Shown in pieces: positions 42,680 to 51,782 of a stretch of 64,000 nt of DNA. The translations under genes were made by a program, and so were the position numbers. The notes beneath the pieces are model-generated. The model worked only from the letters and a program-made list of their open reading frames with translations. It made no database searches and was not told the DNA's origin. Position 1 is the first letter of the stretch. Each line of letters begins with the position of its first letter. This DNA is from Rhodocyclaceae bacterium UBA1310 (GTDB lineage: Bacteria; Pseudomonadota; Gammaproteobacteria; Burkholderiales; Rhodocyclaceae). Location of the stretch: the NCBI GenBank assembly GCA_002307175.1, contig DBTS01000006.1, positions 1 to 64,000 of the forward strand, in the 5' to 3' direction.

Positions 42680-45493
42680 ATGACTGACGCCGCCAACTAT
42701 TTCGAGGACTATTACCTTGAAATGGGCTATTTCGATGTGGACGTGGAAGTCTATGTCGCTTATGGCTACAACGACTCCGGCTATGTTAACGGCGATGGAA
42801 ACTCCGCGCTTGATCAGTATGCCTCGACACACGGCATTGCGGCGCCGGATCTGTCGACGACAGTAGTTATTCGTTTGGCGCAGCAGGCTGCCAGGCCATC
42901 CGGAATTTTTGATGCAGCAGCCGGAAACCCTGCTGTCTGGAACTGGCTGACTCGCGCCAGGCCTGCAGGCAGAGACACATCGGCGTTTGGCAATCCGTTC
43001 GCATGGCGCTGGCGGCAGGATGTGGGCGGTGGGGCGATCAACACGGCGGCTTATGGCAAGCCGACGCTGGTGTTGATGCGGCAGTATCAGGCACTGGCGG
43101 GGTTCTCTGCGCTGAAGCTGGGGACGCCGGACATTGAGCTGCGGACGCGCTATCTGCAGCCGGGTGGGCTGAGTCTGCTGTCTGTTGGTAGTGGCACGAC
43201 GGCGACACTGGAGATCCGCAATCTGTACCCCTCGGGGGTGAGTCTGCTGGCGGCAGGGGTGCCGTGGGTGTCGGATTCGCCACGCTATGTGGAGGTGGGG
43301 GAGGGGTTCAAGACTTCGGCGTTTGGCACGCCCTTGATGGGCTACGGGCAGACGGCGATTCCGTTTGGCTGGGATGGGCTGCGGTTTGGCACGCGCATCA
43401 TTCCGGAGGTGCAGTATTGCTATCCGCGCGGGATTGCGGGGGCGTTTGGGGCGGCGCAGGTCTGGTCGCGCACGCAGTCGGTGAGCCCTGCGGGATTTTT
43501 GCCGGATGTGCGGGAGGAATATCGCTGGGGGGCGTCTAAGGTCTGGAACTGGGCACGCTTCATCACGCAGTATGCGCAGACGGATGATTCGACGGCGCTG
43601 AATCCGCCTGCGATGTCGAAGTATGTGACGGTGGAGAACCGCAACCGGACGATTGCGACCTTTGCGACAGATCCGCATCCGCTGCCTTCGCCGGCCATTG
43701 TGAATAATGGGCGCCCGGCGCTGCCTGCGGGTATTGCGGCACCGGCCATCACGGTGAAGATGGTAAGCCATCGGGTACGGACGTATCGCCTGGATGGAAT
43801 CGATTCGATCCGTTTTGAAAAGACCCATGCTATCTATAACGCGGCGCGGGTGCTGGCGCCCTCTGGTTTTGCTTCGGCGGCGTATGGCAAGGTGGCAAGC
43901 GTGGTGAACACGCGGCGCAGCTTCACGATTTATAGCAATCTGAATGCGCTGGTGATGGGTAAGCCGATGGTGGCCTACCGGGTGCGCACGGTGAAGATTC
44001 CGACAGTGGAAAGTATCGCGGCGCCGGCGCTGACGGGGCCGGAGGTGAAGCTGTGGCGGCGCTATGTGGCGCCGGGTGGTTTTACGCGGCTGGCCTGGGA
44101 GGCGCCGTCTTTGCGGATTCACTGGACGATTTTTTATCCGGATGGGATCAGGGCGGTGGTGCATGGGTCGCCCACAGTGAAGAACAAGACGCCGCAGTTG
44201 TATGCCTATGGGCATGATTCCAGAATCTTTGGCACGCCTGCAGTGCGCACGCAGTGGCGGCGCTACACGCTGAGCGGGATTTCATCGCTGATCTTTGGCA
44301 ATACGGTGATCAAGGACAGGCGCCAGTGGATCTATCCTTCTGGCGTGAATAAGCTGCTGTTGGGCACGAAGCTGCGCGCGGAGAAGACGAGGGAAGATCC
44401 GCCTGCCGCGCAGAAGGTTTTTGCGGGCGGGCTGGAGGCGCTGAAGTTCGATGGCAAGGTGGCGCTGAATCAGCAGGTGGTGTATGCGGCGGGGTTCTCT
44501 GTGCTGGCAGTAGGGAACCCGGAGGCGCAGGGGAACGGCGTGCGCATGGATTCGGGGGTGGGTTCGTTTACGTATGGCACGCCAACAGTCTCTTTGTGGA
44601 TTCGTACGCTGACGGCAAGCACGGTGGGGCAGTCGCCGGAGTTTGATACGACGAGCTTCCCGCGCATGTCGCCCTGGACGATCTGGGCGCCAAACGGGGC
44701 GCCGGTTGAGGCTTTGAAATGGGGTAAGGCCGGGGGCTACATTAATGTCGGCGGGGATTCGGGGAGTCCCGGTATCAAGCCGGGTTCGCCAACCGTGACG
44801 AATCGCCACCGTTTCCTCGCCGCCAGTTCGCTGGGAACGCTGACAGCGGGAACGCCGACGCTGATGTTGCGCCGGCAGTACATCAAGCCATCAGGCTATG
44901 CGCCTTCACGCCATGGCTATCAGACGCTGGGGCCGTTCCCGCAGACGGCGGAGCAGCTGGGCGATGATGTGGAGACGCCAGACACCACGTATGGGGCGCC
45001 AACGGTGACGATCCACTACACAGGGCCGCAGACGGTTGCGGGGCAGGGCTTGGACCTTGCCAAAATGGGGGCGCTGGACATCGAGAACTTCAACCGGCGT
45101 GTCTATTCGACTGGCTGGAACAGTGCGGGCCTAGGTGCGAGCGACAAGGAAACGGCAGGGGGTTATACCTGGCAGACGCTGCATGTGGGGCCACCCATGC
45201 CGACGATTCCAGCGGGCTGGGATTCGCAGCGCTTTGGGACGGGGTGGGTTTCGCTGAAGATTCGCGACGTGCGGGCGACTGGCTTTGATGCTTTTACCTG
45301 CGACTACACCCTGGATGCATTCGACAGTCGCCTGAAGGTAAAACAGGCCGCGAAGGTGATTGCTTCGCAGACAGTGAAAACAAACGGATTGACGACGCTG
45401 GCCGTTGCCACGTCAGACATCAAACTCAAGACGCAATACATCCGCCCGGATGGCAATGCCGAAACATATCGCAAAGGGGCACCCCTATCATGA
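42680..45493 (+). CDS. Giant repeat protein of the phage module, 937 aa
   Basis: After a short acidic start, nearly the whole protein (about residue 75-930) consists of degenerate units of 24-28 residues: G-(F/I/L)-xx-L-xx-G-x-P-x-V-xxxx-R-xx-x-P-x-G. Examples are GFSALKLGTPDIELRTRYLQ, GISSLIFGNTVIKDRRQW, TSAFGTPLMG and SFTYGTPTVSLWIRTL. I count roughly 25 units. A regular beta-rich solenoid or propeller-like fiber is likely. No catalytic motif is seen. Its stop overlaps the next gene by ATGA, so it belongs to the virion operon. I recognise no named family. Confidence 0.8.
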   Translation: MTDAANYFEDYYLEMGYFDVDVEVYVAYGYNDSGYVNGDGNSALDQYASTHGIAAPDLSTTVVIRLAQQAARPSGIFDAAAGNPAVWNWLTRARPAGRDTSAFGNPFAWRWRQDVGGGAINTAAYGKPTLVLMRQYQALAGFSALKLGTPDIELRTRYLQPGGLSLLSVGSGTTATLEIRNLYPSGVSLLAAGVPWVSDSPRYVEVGEGFKTSAFGTPLMGYGQTAIPFGWDGLRFGTRIIPEVQYCYPRGIAGAFGAAQVWSRTQSVSPAGFLPDVREEYRWGASKVWNWARFITQYAQTDDSTALNPPAMSKYVTVENRNRTIATFATDPHPLPSPAIVNNGRPALPAGIAAPAITVKMVSHRVRTYRLDGIDSIRFEKTHAIYNAARVLAPSGFASAAYGKVASVVNTRRSFTIYSNLNALVMGKPMVAYRVRTVKIPTVESIAAPALTGPEVKLWRRYVAPGGFTRLAWEAPSLRIHWTIFYPDGIRAVVHGSPTVKNKTPQLYAYGHDSRIFGTPAVRTQWRRYTLSGISSLIFGNTVIKDRRQWIYPSGVNKLLLGTKLRAEKTREDPPAAQKVFAGGLEALKFDGKVALNQQVVYAAGFSVLAVGNPEAQGNGVRMDSGVGSFTYGTPTVSLWIRTLTASTVGQSPEFDTTSFPRMSPWTIWAPNGAPVEALKWGKAGGYINVGGDSGSPGIKPGSPTVTNRHRFLAASSLGTLTAGTPTLMLRRQYIKPSGYAPSRHGYQTLGPFPQTAEQLGDDVETPDTTYGAPTVTIHYTGPQTVAGQGLDLAKMGALDIENFNRRVYSTGWNSAGLGASDKETAGGYTWQTLHVGPPMPTIPAGWDSQRFGTGWVSLKIRDVRATGFDAFTCDYTLDAFDSRLKVKQAAKVIASQTVKTNGLTTLAVATSDIKLKTQYIRPDGNAETYRKGAPLS

Positions 45494-46677
45494 CAGACAT
45501 CCAGATTGGCCCGCTTGCGGGCATTGATACCGAAGACGATGACGCCGCCCTGCAGATCGGTGGCGACGCCCCACGCCTCTACGTGCGTGATGCCGTCAAT
45601 CTCGACATCTCCGACGATGGCCGTGCGCGCCTGCGCCCTGGTCTGCGCAAGCTCTCCTCTGCACAGCTGGGGAACCTCTGGTGCAGCCCGGCGACGGACA
45701 CCGTGTTTGCCACACAGGGCAGGGCGTGGGTCCGCATCAATCCGCAGGATTGGAGCCTCACCCCGCTGGCCACGTTGGGCGATGATCCGGTGAGCCACAT
45801 CGATCTGAATGGCGAAGTGCTGGCCGCCGGCCCGGAAGGCCTCTTTGCGTACGATGGGCAGACAGCCCGGCGCTTCACCATCGAAACTCCCTCGGCACCA
45901 ATGCTCGAAGCCACTACCGATGGCAGCCTGGAGGCGGGCACCTATGGCGTGGCCGTGGCCTGGTTGCGAGGGGAAACGGAATCCGCTGTCTCCGAAGCCG
46001 CGTTCATCACACTGGGCGAGACGGGTGGCATCTCGATCACCTTTCCGTACAGTTTCGATGCCAGCGTCACGCAGGTGCGCACCTACTTCACGCGGCAGAA
46101 TGGCGGCGAACTTGCACGCGGCGAAGACTATCCCATCAGCACTCTGCAGGTGAGCGTGCCGCAGTTGCCTGCCGCAGGCGCTGCCGCCCAGTTCCGCCAC
46201 CTCGAACCGATGCCGACCGGGCGCTATCTGGCCTACTGGCGCGGGCGGCTCCTCACCGTCACGCGCAACATCCTGAACTTCTCCGAAGCCCTGGCCTATC
46301 ACCTGCATGATGCCCGCCACGGCTTTATCCAGATGCCCCAGCGCATCACCTTTGTCGCTCCGGTAGATGGCGGCATCTGGGTGGGGCAGGTCGATCACGT
46401 CATCTTTCTGGCCGGCAATTCGCCTGATGTGTTTGAACAGCAGTCACGCAAGGCCCGGCCACCGGTGCCCGGCAGTGCCATCCTGATTGATGCGCAAATC
46501 GCAGGCGCTGATGCTTCGCAAGGCGGGCAGGCCACGGCGCTGTGGCTAGCAGAGAATGGGTTTGTGATGGGCACGGCAGTGGGAACGCTGGTGGAAACGA
46601 GCGGCCGGCGCCTGGCTGACATCACTGGCGCGGCTGGGAAAAATGTAGTGTTTGGGGGGAGGGTGGTGTGCGCCTGA
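45490..46677 (+). CDS. Phage tail-nozzle/stabilisation-like beta-propeller protein, 395 aa
   Basis: The start (IGPLAGIDTEDDDAALQIGG, RDAVNLDISDDGRARLRPGL) matches the group of podovirus tail accessory proteins related to P22 gp10 ('stabilisation' proteins), which carry a beta-propeller. Repeating beta segments follow (LWCSPATDTVFATQGRAWVR, HIDLNGEVLAAGPEGLFAYD). It overlaps the preceding gene by 4 bases. It is the last gene of the first phage block. Confidence 0.7.
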   Translation: MTDIQIGPLAGIDTEDDDAALQIGGDAPRLYVRDAVNLDISDDGRARLRPGLRKLSSAQLGNLWCSPATDTVFATQGRAWVRINPQDWSLTPLATLGDDPVSHIDLNGEVLAAGPEGLFAYDGQTARRFTIETPSAPMLEATTDGSLEAGTYGVAVAWLRGETESAVSEAAFITLGETGGISITFPYSFDASVTQVRTYFTRQNGGELARGEDYPISTLQVSVPQLPAAGAAAQFRHLEPMPTGRYLAYWRGRLLTVTRNILNFSEALAYHLHDARHGFIQMPQRITFVAPVDGGIWVGQVDHVIFLAGNSPDVFEQQSRKARPPVPGSAILIDAQIAGADASQGGQATALWLAENGFVMGTAVGTLVETSGRRLADITGAAGKNVVFGGRVVCA

Positions 46678-47088
46678 CTGCTGTCCCACGCCGTGGGGCA
46701 TTGTGGTGGATTGCGCCCTCTGGGCGGAAGCTTGGCCGGCGTAATTACGCTTCGCACCATTGCTCCCGCTAACGCGGCGCCCTTGCCAACCGGTTGATAC
46801 GCTAATGCAGCAGGGTTGGTTTGTGCAGCTACCCATCATTCCGAACGTGGAATTGGTGCGGTATAGGTAGAGCGTTGGTGGATTGTTGCTCCGCTCCAGA
46901 CCCACGAAAGACGTTAGTACATGCACAAAGCGTTGAGAAAGCCGAAGGCGTTTCCCAGCGCTTGTTACTGAGCAGCGAACTACATCACAGATACGCCCCG
47001 ATTGTCGCAGGGAGCAGCACAGCCGAAACAATGGGGCGTAGAGCATTTGCGCCAATCAAGCCAATTGAACCCCAATCCCGCAGCTAGA
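46678..47088. other. Repeat-filled junction, left edge of the glycan block
   Basis: These 411 bases hold a diverged family B element (46712-46793) and a family E element (46805-46907). No gene is seen. Confidence 0.6.
46712..46907. repeat. Family B followed by family E repeat
   Basis: Family B: GCGCCCTCTGGGCGGAAGC, GGCCGGCGTAATTACGCTTC, GCGGCGCCCTTGCCAACCGG. Family E: CAGCAGGGTTGGTTTGTGCA to GCTCCGCTCCAGACCCACGA, matching the copy at 17-119 in order and spacing. Confidence 0.65.
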
Positions 47089-49257
47089 TCAGAGCTTATT
47101 CGATGGCCGGTCTGTGCTACGCAGTGGGGCGCAGGCAATCAGGGAATTGGGCTGGCCAGATGAATCCGCTACTACCTCCATACTATCCCGGTAGCGGCCT
47201 CGCAGCACAAGGAAATCCAGTACGGGGTCTGAGCAGATCTTGCCAATATCCGGGCTTGTCAGCACATGGGTTCCATTCCGGCCAATTGCGGACGTCTGAT
47301 GAAGGCAGAAATCGCCATCAATCCCGCAAAGGAACATTCGGCGCCGGTAGCCTTCAATGGCGGTTTGTCGCGAGAAAGCTGTCCCAAAAAGTTGTACGCT
47401 GCTCTCATAAAAGCTGCGGTGCAGCACAAACCAGCTCCATTCCAAGCCGCGATCACTGAGCACCACCGCTTCTCTGGGAATTCTGCTTTGCAAGACATCG
47501 GTCCATGGCTGATCATAGGCAGAGAGCTGTGCCTGGGTTGGCAACCAGAAGGTAAAGGCTCCGGCAAAGGTGGTCAGCCCCAGCAAGGGGAGTAGCACCT
47601 GTTCGTAAGGTGGTCGCCATTTATGGCGAATCCAGAAAAATGCCACAACACAGGCTGCGAGCATCATGATCTCGACGATCTGCATTGAGTCACCGAGAGC
47701 CCGGGAGATTGACTCTTTGAATTCTTTCTCGAAAAGCGCCAGAAAGTCTGACATCCCTAGTGCGCATAGCGTTCCCAAAGCTACCAGCAGACAGGCTTTG
47801 ACCGGGAAACGAGCCCATATCGGGTGGTTGTGATCGGTGGTCACCAGCCAGACCAGGAAACAGATCATGGTACTGAGTGGCGTCATCGTCTCACCCACGA
47901 GCGGCGCCAGCACGATCGCCAGCAGAGCACACCCCGCAGTCATCACGCCACGGGTGCTGGTGCAGCGCATCAGGGCATAAAACAGGATTGGTACGACAAG
48001 AATCCAAAGCTCCACGGTGGATTGCACATAAGCTACACATTGCGGAGCAATGACTACCCAAGGCAGCAAACGCATTGTGCGGGTTTCAAAATATCGCGGT
48101 GGCATCCGCGAGAGCAGCACCCACAGTACGCAAGCGCTAATGGCGAGAAACAGCGCTGCCGATGGCGTGACGTGTAGCCCCAGGAAACCAATATTGCAAA
48201 AAGCCAGGGTGAGCAACGCCGCAGCCCAGCGCTGTGGTACGCTTCCCTGCCAGAGAGAAAGCAGCAGGCGGACATTCAGAATGATGCTGACGATCTGGAG
48301 CAACCATAAACCACGCCATGGCTGCAACTGAGTAATGAAGGCGTTCCGCAGGAGGCCGCTACCGATAATCCAGCTCCCCAGCATCACCAGAATGCAAACG
48401 GCAAGGCACCACAGCACTCGTTTGCCATCGGTGAGGTGCAGATAATGTGCCAGTCCCAGGATCAGCATGAAATACACAGGCTTACTGCCCATGTCAAAAT
48501 TCCATTTGTCGGGTAGTAGATACGTATTGCCTGTGATCCTAATTATATTTATCCATTTCTCATCAAATTGAGATTGCAGAGTGTCAAGCCCTACCACCGA
48601 GAGAAGCAGGGCTGCGCCAGCCACCGCGCCCCCAAATGCGATGGATAGTCTAACGCGCGCACTGAAAGCGGCATCCGTTACAAGGACCATGCCCAGTAGC
48701 AAGCCGGCCACTGCAGACATGAGTGGATGCAGAACACCTGCGCAACAAACCAGTAGTGTGGCAACGGCATAGCGCCGATCCCACAGTGCCCGCAAAGAAA
48801 ACAGACAGAGGGTTTCTGCGAAAATACGAGGTGTCAGGTTGGACTGTGCATATGAAAAACCGTTAAATCCGTCGTAATATGGGGATGTCAGCACTACGCC
48901 AGCCAGGCATGCTATCCAATAGGCTCCCGCCAGACGTCGGGTTAAGCAGATCAAGCCCGCAAACCACGCCACTTTGGCTGTGAGAGTTAAAGCAAGAGCC
49001 GCTAGTTGCAGCCCCAAGAAAGAGACAAAATATGTATAGAGTGCCGGGAATAATGTATAGCTTCCCTGACTGCCAAATTCCATAAAAAGATCATTCCTGA
49101 AGTTTTCCGGTGTTTGACGGAACAATGTCAGAAAGCTATAGAGGATGGAGTCCTGATAGATGCCAAAATAGGGGGCTTGCGCCAACCAGCAAGCGGCAAG
49201 GCAAAGCACAAGGCACGCCTGTAGCGCCTTGTTGAGGTGGATATTCTGACCGGGCAT
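47089..49257 (-). CDS. Large polytopic membrane protein, 722 aa
   Basis: About fourteen to sixteen hydrophobic helices and a periplasmic C-terminal domain of about 130 residues (from QLSAYDQPWTDVLQSRIP) with four Cys near MFLCGIDGDFC and KICSDP. The first loop (YFGIYQDSILYSFLTLFRQT, then NFRNDLFMEFGSQGSYTLFP) is acidic and resembles the first loop of GT-C transferases or O-antigen polymerase-like proteins. It is the only minus-strand gene at this end of the glycan block. A surface-sugar role is inferred from neighbours; the family is not identified. Confidence 0.75.
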   Translation of the reverse strand: MPGQNIHLNKALQACLVLCLAACWLAQAPYFGIYQDSILYSFLTLFRQTPENFRNDLFMEFGSQGSYTLFPALYTYFVSFLGLQLAALALTLTAKVAWFAGLICLTRRLAGAYWIACLAGVVLTSPYYDGFNGFSYAQSNLTPRIFAETLCLFSLRALWDRRYAVATLLVCCAGVLHPLMSAVAGLLLGMVLVTDAAFSARVRLSIAFGGAVAGAALLLSVVGLDTLQSQFDEKWINIIRITGNTYLLPDKWNFDMGSKPVYFMLILGLAHYLHLTDGKRVLWCLAVCILVMLGSWIIGSGLLRNAFITQLQPWRGLWLLQIVSIILNVRLLLSLWQGSVPQRWAAALLTLAFCNIGFLGLHVTPSAALFLAISACVLWVLLSRMPPRYFETRTMRLLPWVVIAPQCVAYVQSTVELWILVVPILFYALMRCTSTRGVMTAGCALLAIVLAPLVGETMTPLSTMICFLVWLVTTDHNHPIWARFPVKACLLVALGTLCALGMSDFLALFEKEFKESISRALGDSMQIVEIMMLAACVVAFFWIRHKWRPPYEQVLLPLLGLTTFAGAFTFWLPTQAQLSAYDQPWTDVLQSRIPREAVVLSDRGLEWSWFVLHRSFYESSVQLFGTAFSRQTAIEGYRRRMFLCGIDGDFCLHQTSAIGRNGTHVLTSPDIGKICSDPVLDFLVLRGRYRDSMEVVADSSGQPNSLIACAPLRSTDRPSNKL

Positions 49258-49489
49258 TTTCTATATTGGTTTTTGTTGGGCGGTTTATCAAAAAATCTAT
49301 CAGGCCAATACAATATCAACAAATAGCCTAAATTAACGATTCTAGGTGTTACGCCAAATTGATTCAGAAGGTCCGATTTTTAGCGCTGCCACCTATTTTC
49401 TTAAATCTGCTTAATTCTATAGTTTTTGCATAGAGTTGAACAGGTGTCGATGTAGTTCAATAGCATTTTTCGTGCAAAAGGGATTGAGC

Positions 49490-49833
49490 TGCGTGAAATC
49501 TATGGCATTTCCCTGGTCGCATACCAGTCCTCTCGACTTGGCAGGATTGCGCATTAGCAAGGTTGTGTGATGACCTTTTGGTGCAGTCCGCCGTAACTTT
49601 TTTCACAATTTCTTCCTGGCTGGGCTGCTTGCTGACGACTACTGGTTTGTCACAAGCCATGGCTTCTGTGTTGTGCCTCTGGCTGCTGTCACCCCTGAAA
49701 GCTTGATAATTTTGAGCTTTCTGGCAGATTTGAGGGCACCAGCTAAGCGATAGAATGGTTCTTTCGTCTGTTTGTGGGTTGGCTTGCCTGTCGGGGCGGC
49801 GAGAATGCTTATGTAACATGTTCCCCAGTGCAT
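49490..49833 (-). pseudogene. Decayed GT4-type glycosyltransferase fragment
   Basis: Two minus-strand frames give pieces of a GT4 glycosyltransferase. One contains EPFYRLAGALKSARKLKIIK, the usual 'L.A......L.I' region. Another contains NTEAMACDKPVVVSKQPSQE followed by EIV, the donor-binding EAMACGKPVVVS motif. Neither frame has a complete protein and the order fits a C-terminal fragment with a frameshift. The identification rests on these two motifs. Confidence 0.45.
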
Positions 49834-49979
49834 GCTGCTGCGCTGCTGTTGACTTTAGGTGTGGTAAGTGGTAGCAAAGTCGCGCTCTGGAGATCCAATA
49901 ATTTTCTGGTTCATCCGGCTTTGGTGTGGGTTACAACGCAGGCTGACATGCGTTTCGAAGGGTGGCACAGCGAGCCGTC

Positions 49980-50114
49980 AGCGAATTGCAGCTTCCGCGT
50001 GAATTTGCGGGTTCTCACTCGTTCGGTGCAATTCACTGCGTTCATTGCACCCTACATTTGCGGTGTATCCCGCGCTGTGGAGGGTGCGAAGGCCACACGA
50101 AAGTCTGAAGTACC
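49980..50114. repeat. Diverged family A repeat followed by family D-like word
   Basis: GCGAATTGCAGCTTCCGCG and GGTGCAATTCACTGCGTTC with CATTGCACCCTAC form inverted family A arms (49980-50055). The word CCACACGAAAGTCTGAAG with TACC (50093-50114) is a family D variant, preceded by CGCTGTGGAGGGTGCGAAGG. Confidence 0.6.
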
Positions 50115-50134
50115 AATTTTTCTGCCGACTTCTT

Positions 50135-51040
50135 ATGAATCTCGATGAACTGGTATGCATCACCGTCACTTTTTTTCCTGATCCCGAAATTCTGAAGAGG
50201 CAGCTTGAGCTCTTGCCTAGAGAGAGCTGCAAACTTGTTGTAGACAATAGTGCTGACGTACGGACCCAGGCGGTGCTGGCAGATCTCTGTGCCAGTGTTG
50301 AAAATGCTTATGTGGTTTTTTTGGCTAACAATGTGGGGCTGGGGGAGGGGATTAATCAGGGCGTTGTGTGGGCGAAGGAAAATCTCTCTTCTTCCGTCCG
50401 CTATCTGTTGCTGCTGGATCAGGATAGTGAGCCACAGCCTGGCAGTGTTTCTCTGTTGCTATCAGAATTCAGGCGTCTGGAGAATGGCAATGTTCCAGTG
50501 GGATCTGTCGGCCCCAGTCTGAAAGATGCGCATACCGGGCTTTTTCATGGATTCCATCAGCCAGGGCAGATATTCTGGCATAGGGTTTTCCCCGGGAATG
50601 ATCAGGTGGCGTGTGTGCCGTGTGTCAATCTGAATGGAAGTGGTACGTTGACGACGCTTCGTATCTTTGAGGAAGCGGGGGGGCTGGAGGGCGATTTCTT
50701 CATTGATCACATCGATACGGAGTGGGCTTTTCGTTTGCTCTCCAAAGGGTATGGGCTATTTGGGATTCCGCGTGCAGTCTTCCTGCATCGCATGGGCGAA
50801 AATTCCATTCGGTTCTGGTGTCTGGGCTGGAGGGTATGGCCGACGCGATCCCCTTTGCGACATTATTATCTTTTCCGCAATGCGGTCAGCCTGATGAGGC
50901 GTGGCTATGTTCCTTTTATCTGGAAATTCTGGGGTATTGTCAAACTGATGCTGACGGCCTTTGTGCACGGTTTCTTTGATAAAAAAAGGCGGGATCAGTT
51001 GCGGCACATGATGCGTGGGGTCATTGATGGAATGCGGTGA
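50135..51040 (+). CDS. GT2 glycosyltransferase, rhamnosyltransferase-like
   Basis: ATG 50135 gives MNLDELVCITVTFFPDPEIL. The 301-residue GT-A enzyme has VVDNSAD, the DxD-type motif in YLLLLDQDSEPQPGSV, the acceptor-side motif FFIDHIDTEWAFRLLSKGYG, and VFLHRMG. This pattern (DQD, then D-x-x-D-x-E-W) is typical of rhamnosyltransferases of O-antigen clusters (WbbL/RfbF group). The longer frame upstream crosses a repeat. No clear Shine-Dalgarno site is seen. It is followed by a methyltransferase gene. Confidence 0.85.
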   Translation: MNLDELVCITVTFFPDPEILKRQLELLPRESCKLVVDNSADVRTQAVLADLCASVENAYVVFLANNVGLGEGINQGVVWAKENLSSSVRYLLLLDQDSEPQPGSVSLLLSEFRRLENGNVPVGSVGPSLKDAHTGLFHGFHQPGQIFWHRVFPGNDQVACVPCVNLNGSGTLTTLRIFEEAGGLEGDFFIDHIDTEWAFRLLSKGYGLFGIPRAVFLHRMGENSIRFWCLGWRVWPTRSPLRHYYLFRNAVSLMRRGYVPFIWKFWGIVKLMLTAFVHGFFDKKRRDQLRHMMRGVIDGMR

Positions 51041-51148
51041 GAGTGCTGAGGTGGAGAGCCTGGTTTGTCTTTGTGAAAACGCAAAAGTGCTTCGTCAGGG
51101 AGTTTGTCGCTTGTGTGAAATTAATTGGAAATATTGTAAAGGCTCAAT

Positions 51149-51772
51149 ATGAGGAAGATATTGTCTGATTTTATACAAAGATTTCCAACTATCTGTTTGC
51201 TCATCCACTTGTTTGTGCCGAGAGTCGGGAGTATGAGAGGTGATTTGCAGGGGGTGCACGACAGATTTGCCAATAAGGATGGGGGTGAGTCCATCGCCGT
51301 GGATTTAGGGTGTGGACCTGTGCCGCAAAATAGATTTCGTGCGACGAAGTGTATTGGGGTGGATCTTTATGAAGATGCTGAAAACAATGTGGTTAAGGCG
51401 CGGCTAGGGTTTGAGAAACTTCCCTTTGAGGATGGATCAGTTGATTATCTGACTGCGTATGATTTGCTGGAGCATATACCACGGTACGCGGATCTGCCGG
51501 AACATGGGAATGTTCCTTTTATCTTTCTGATGAATGAGTGTTATCGTGTTTTGCGGAGAGGGGGTGTTTTTTTATCAGTTACGCCTGTTTATCCTTACCT
51601 GGGGGCGTTTCAGGATCCGACACATAACAACATCATGACGGTGGATACATTGCGGATGTATTTTTCCAACCAGAAGCGGGAGATTGCGAAGCACTATGGG
51701 ATTAGTGCAGATTTTGAGGTTTGTTACCAGAAAATGTTTGGCCAGCATCTGATTGCTGTTTTGAGGAAGTGA
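51149..51772 (+). CDS. SAM-dependent class I methyltransferase
   Basis: The 207-residue protein has the SAM-binding motif VDLGCGPVPQNRF (about residues 51-63), the acidic loop GVDLYEDA, post-motif II PFEDGSVDYLTAYDLLEHIP and motif III VLRRGGVFLSVTPVYP. It probably methylates a sugar or a polysaccharide intermediate, given the GT2 gene upstream and the flippase gene downstream. GC is low compared with the phage genes. A short N-terminal hydrophobic segment (ICLLIHLFV) is not a clear membrane helix. Confidence 0.8.
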   Translation: MRKILSDFIQRFPTICLLIHLFVPRVGSMRGDLQGVHDRFANKDGGESIAVDLGCGPVPQNRFRATKCIGVDLYEDAENNVVKARLGFEKLPFEDGSVDYLTAYDLLEHIPRYADLPEHGNVPFIFLMNECYRVLRRGGVFLSVTPVYPYLGAFQDPTHNNIMTVDTLRMYFSNQKREIAKHYGISADFEVCYQKMFGQHLIAVLRK

Positions 51773-51782
51773 TGTGGCGGTT

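Larger units (their letters stand above)
49258..50134. other. AT-rich gap with decayed gene and repeats
   Basis: Bases 49258-49480 are AT-rich and without coding potential. A decayed glycosyltransferase gene lies at 49490-49833 (minus). A diverged family A element and a family D-like word fill 49980-50114, directly before the GT2 gene. Confidence 0.5.

Noticed and set aside
42596..44215. Minus-strand open frame of about 539 codons opposite the repeat protein
   Set aside because: Arg/His/Pro-rich antisense product with no motif; the plus strand shows regular repeats and operon coupling.
40332..45493. Diversity-generating retroelement acting on the tail genes
   Set aside because: No reverse transcriptase and no template/variable repeat pair was seen; the LamG genes differ throughout, not only at adenines.
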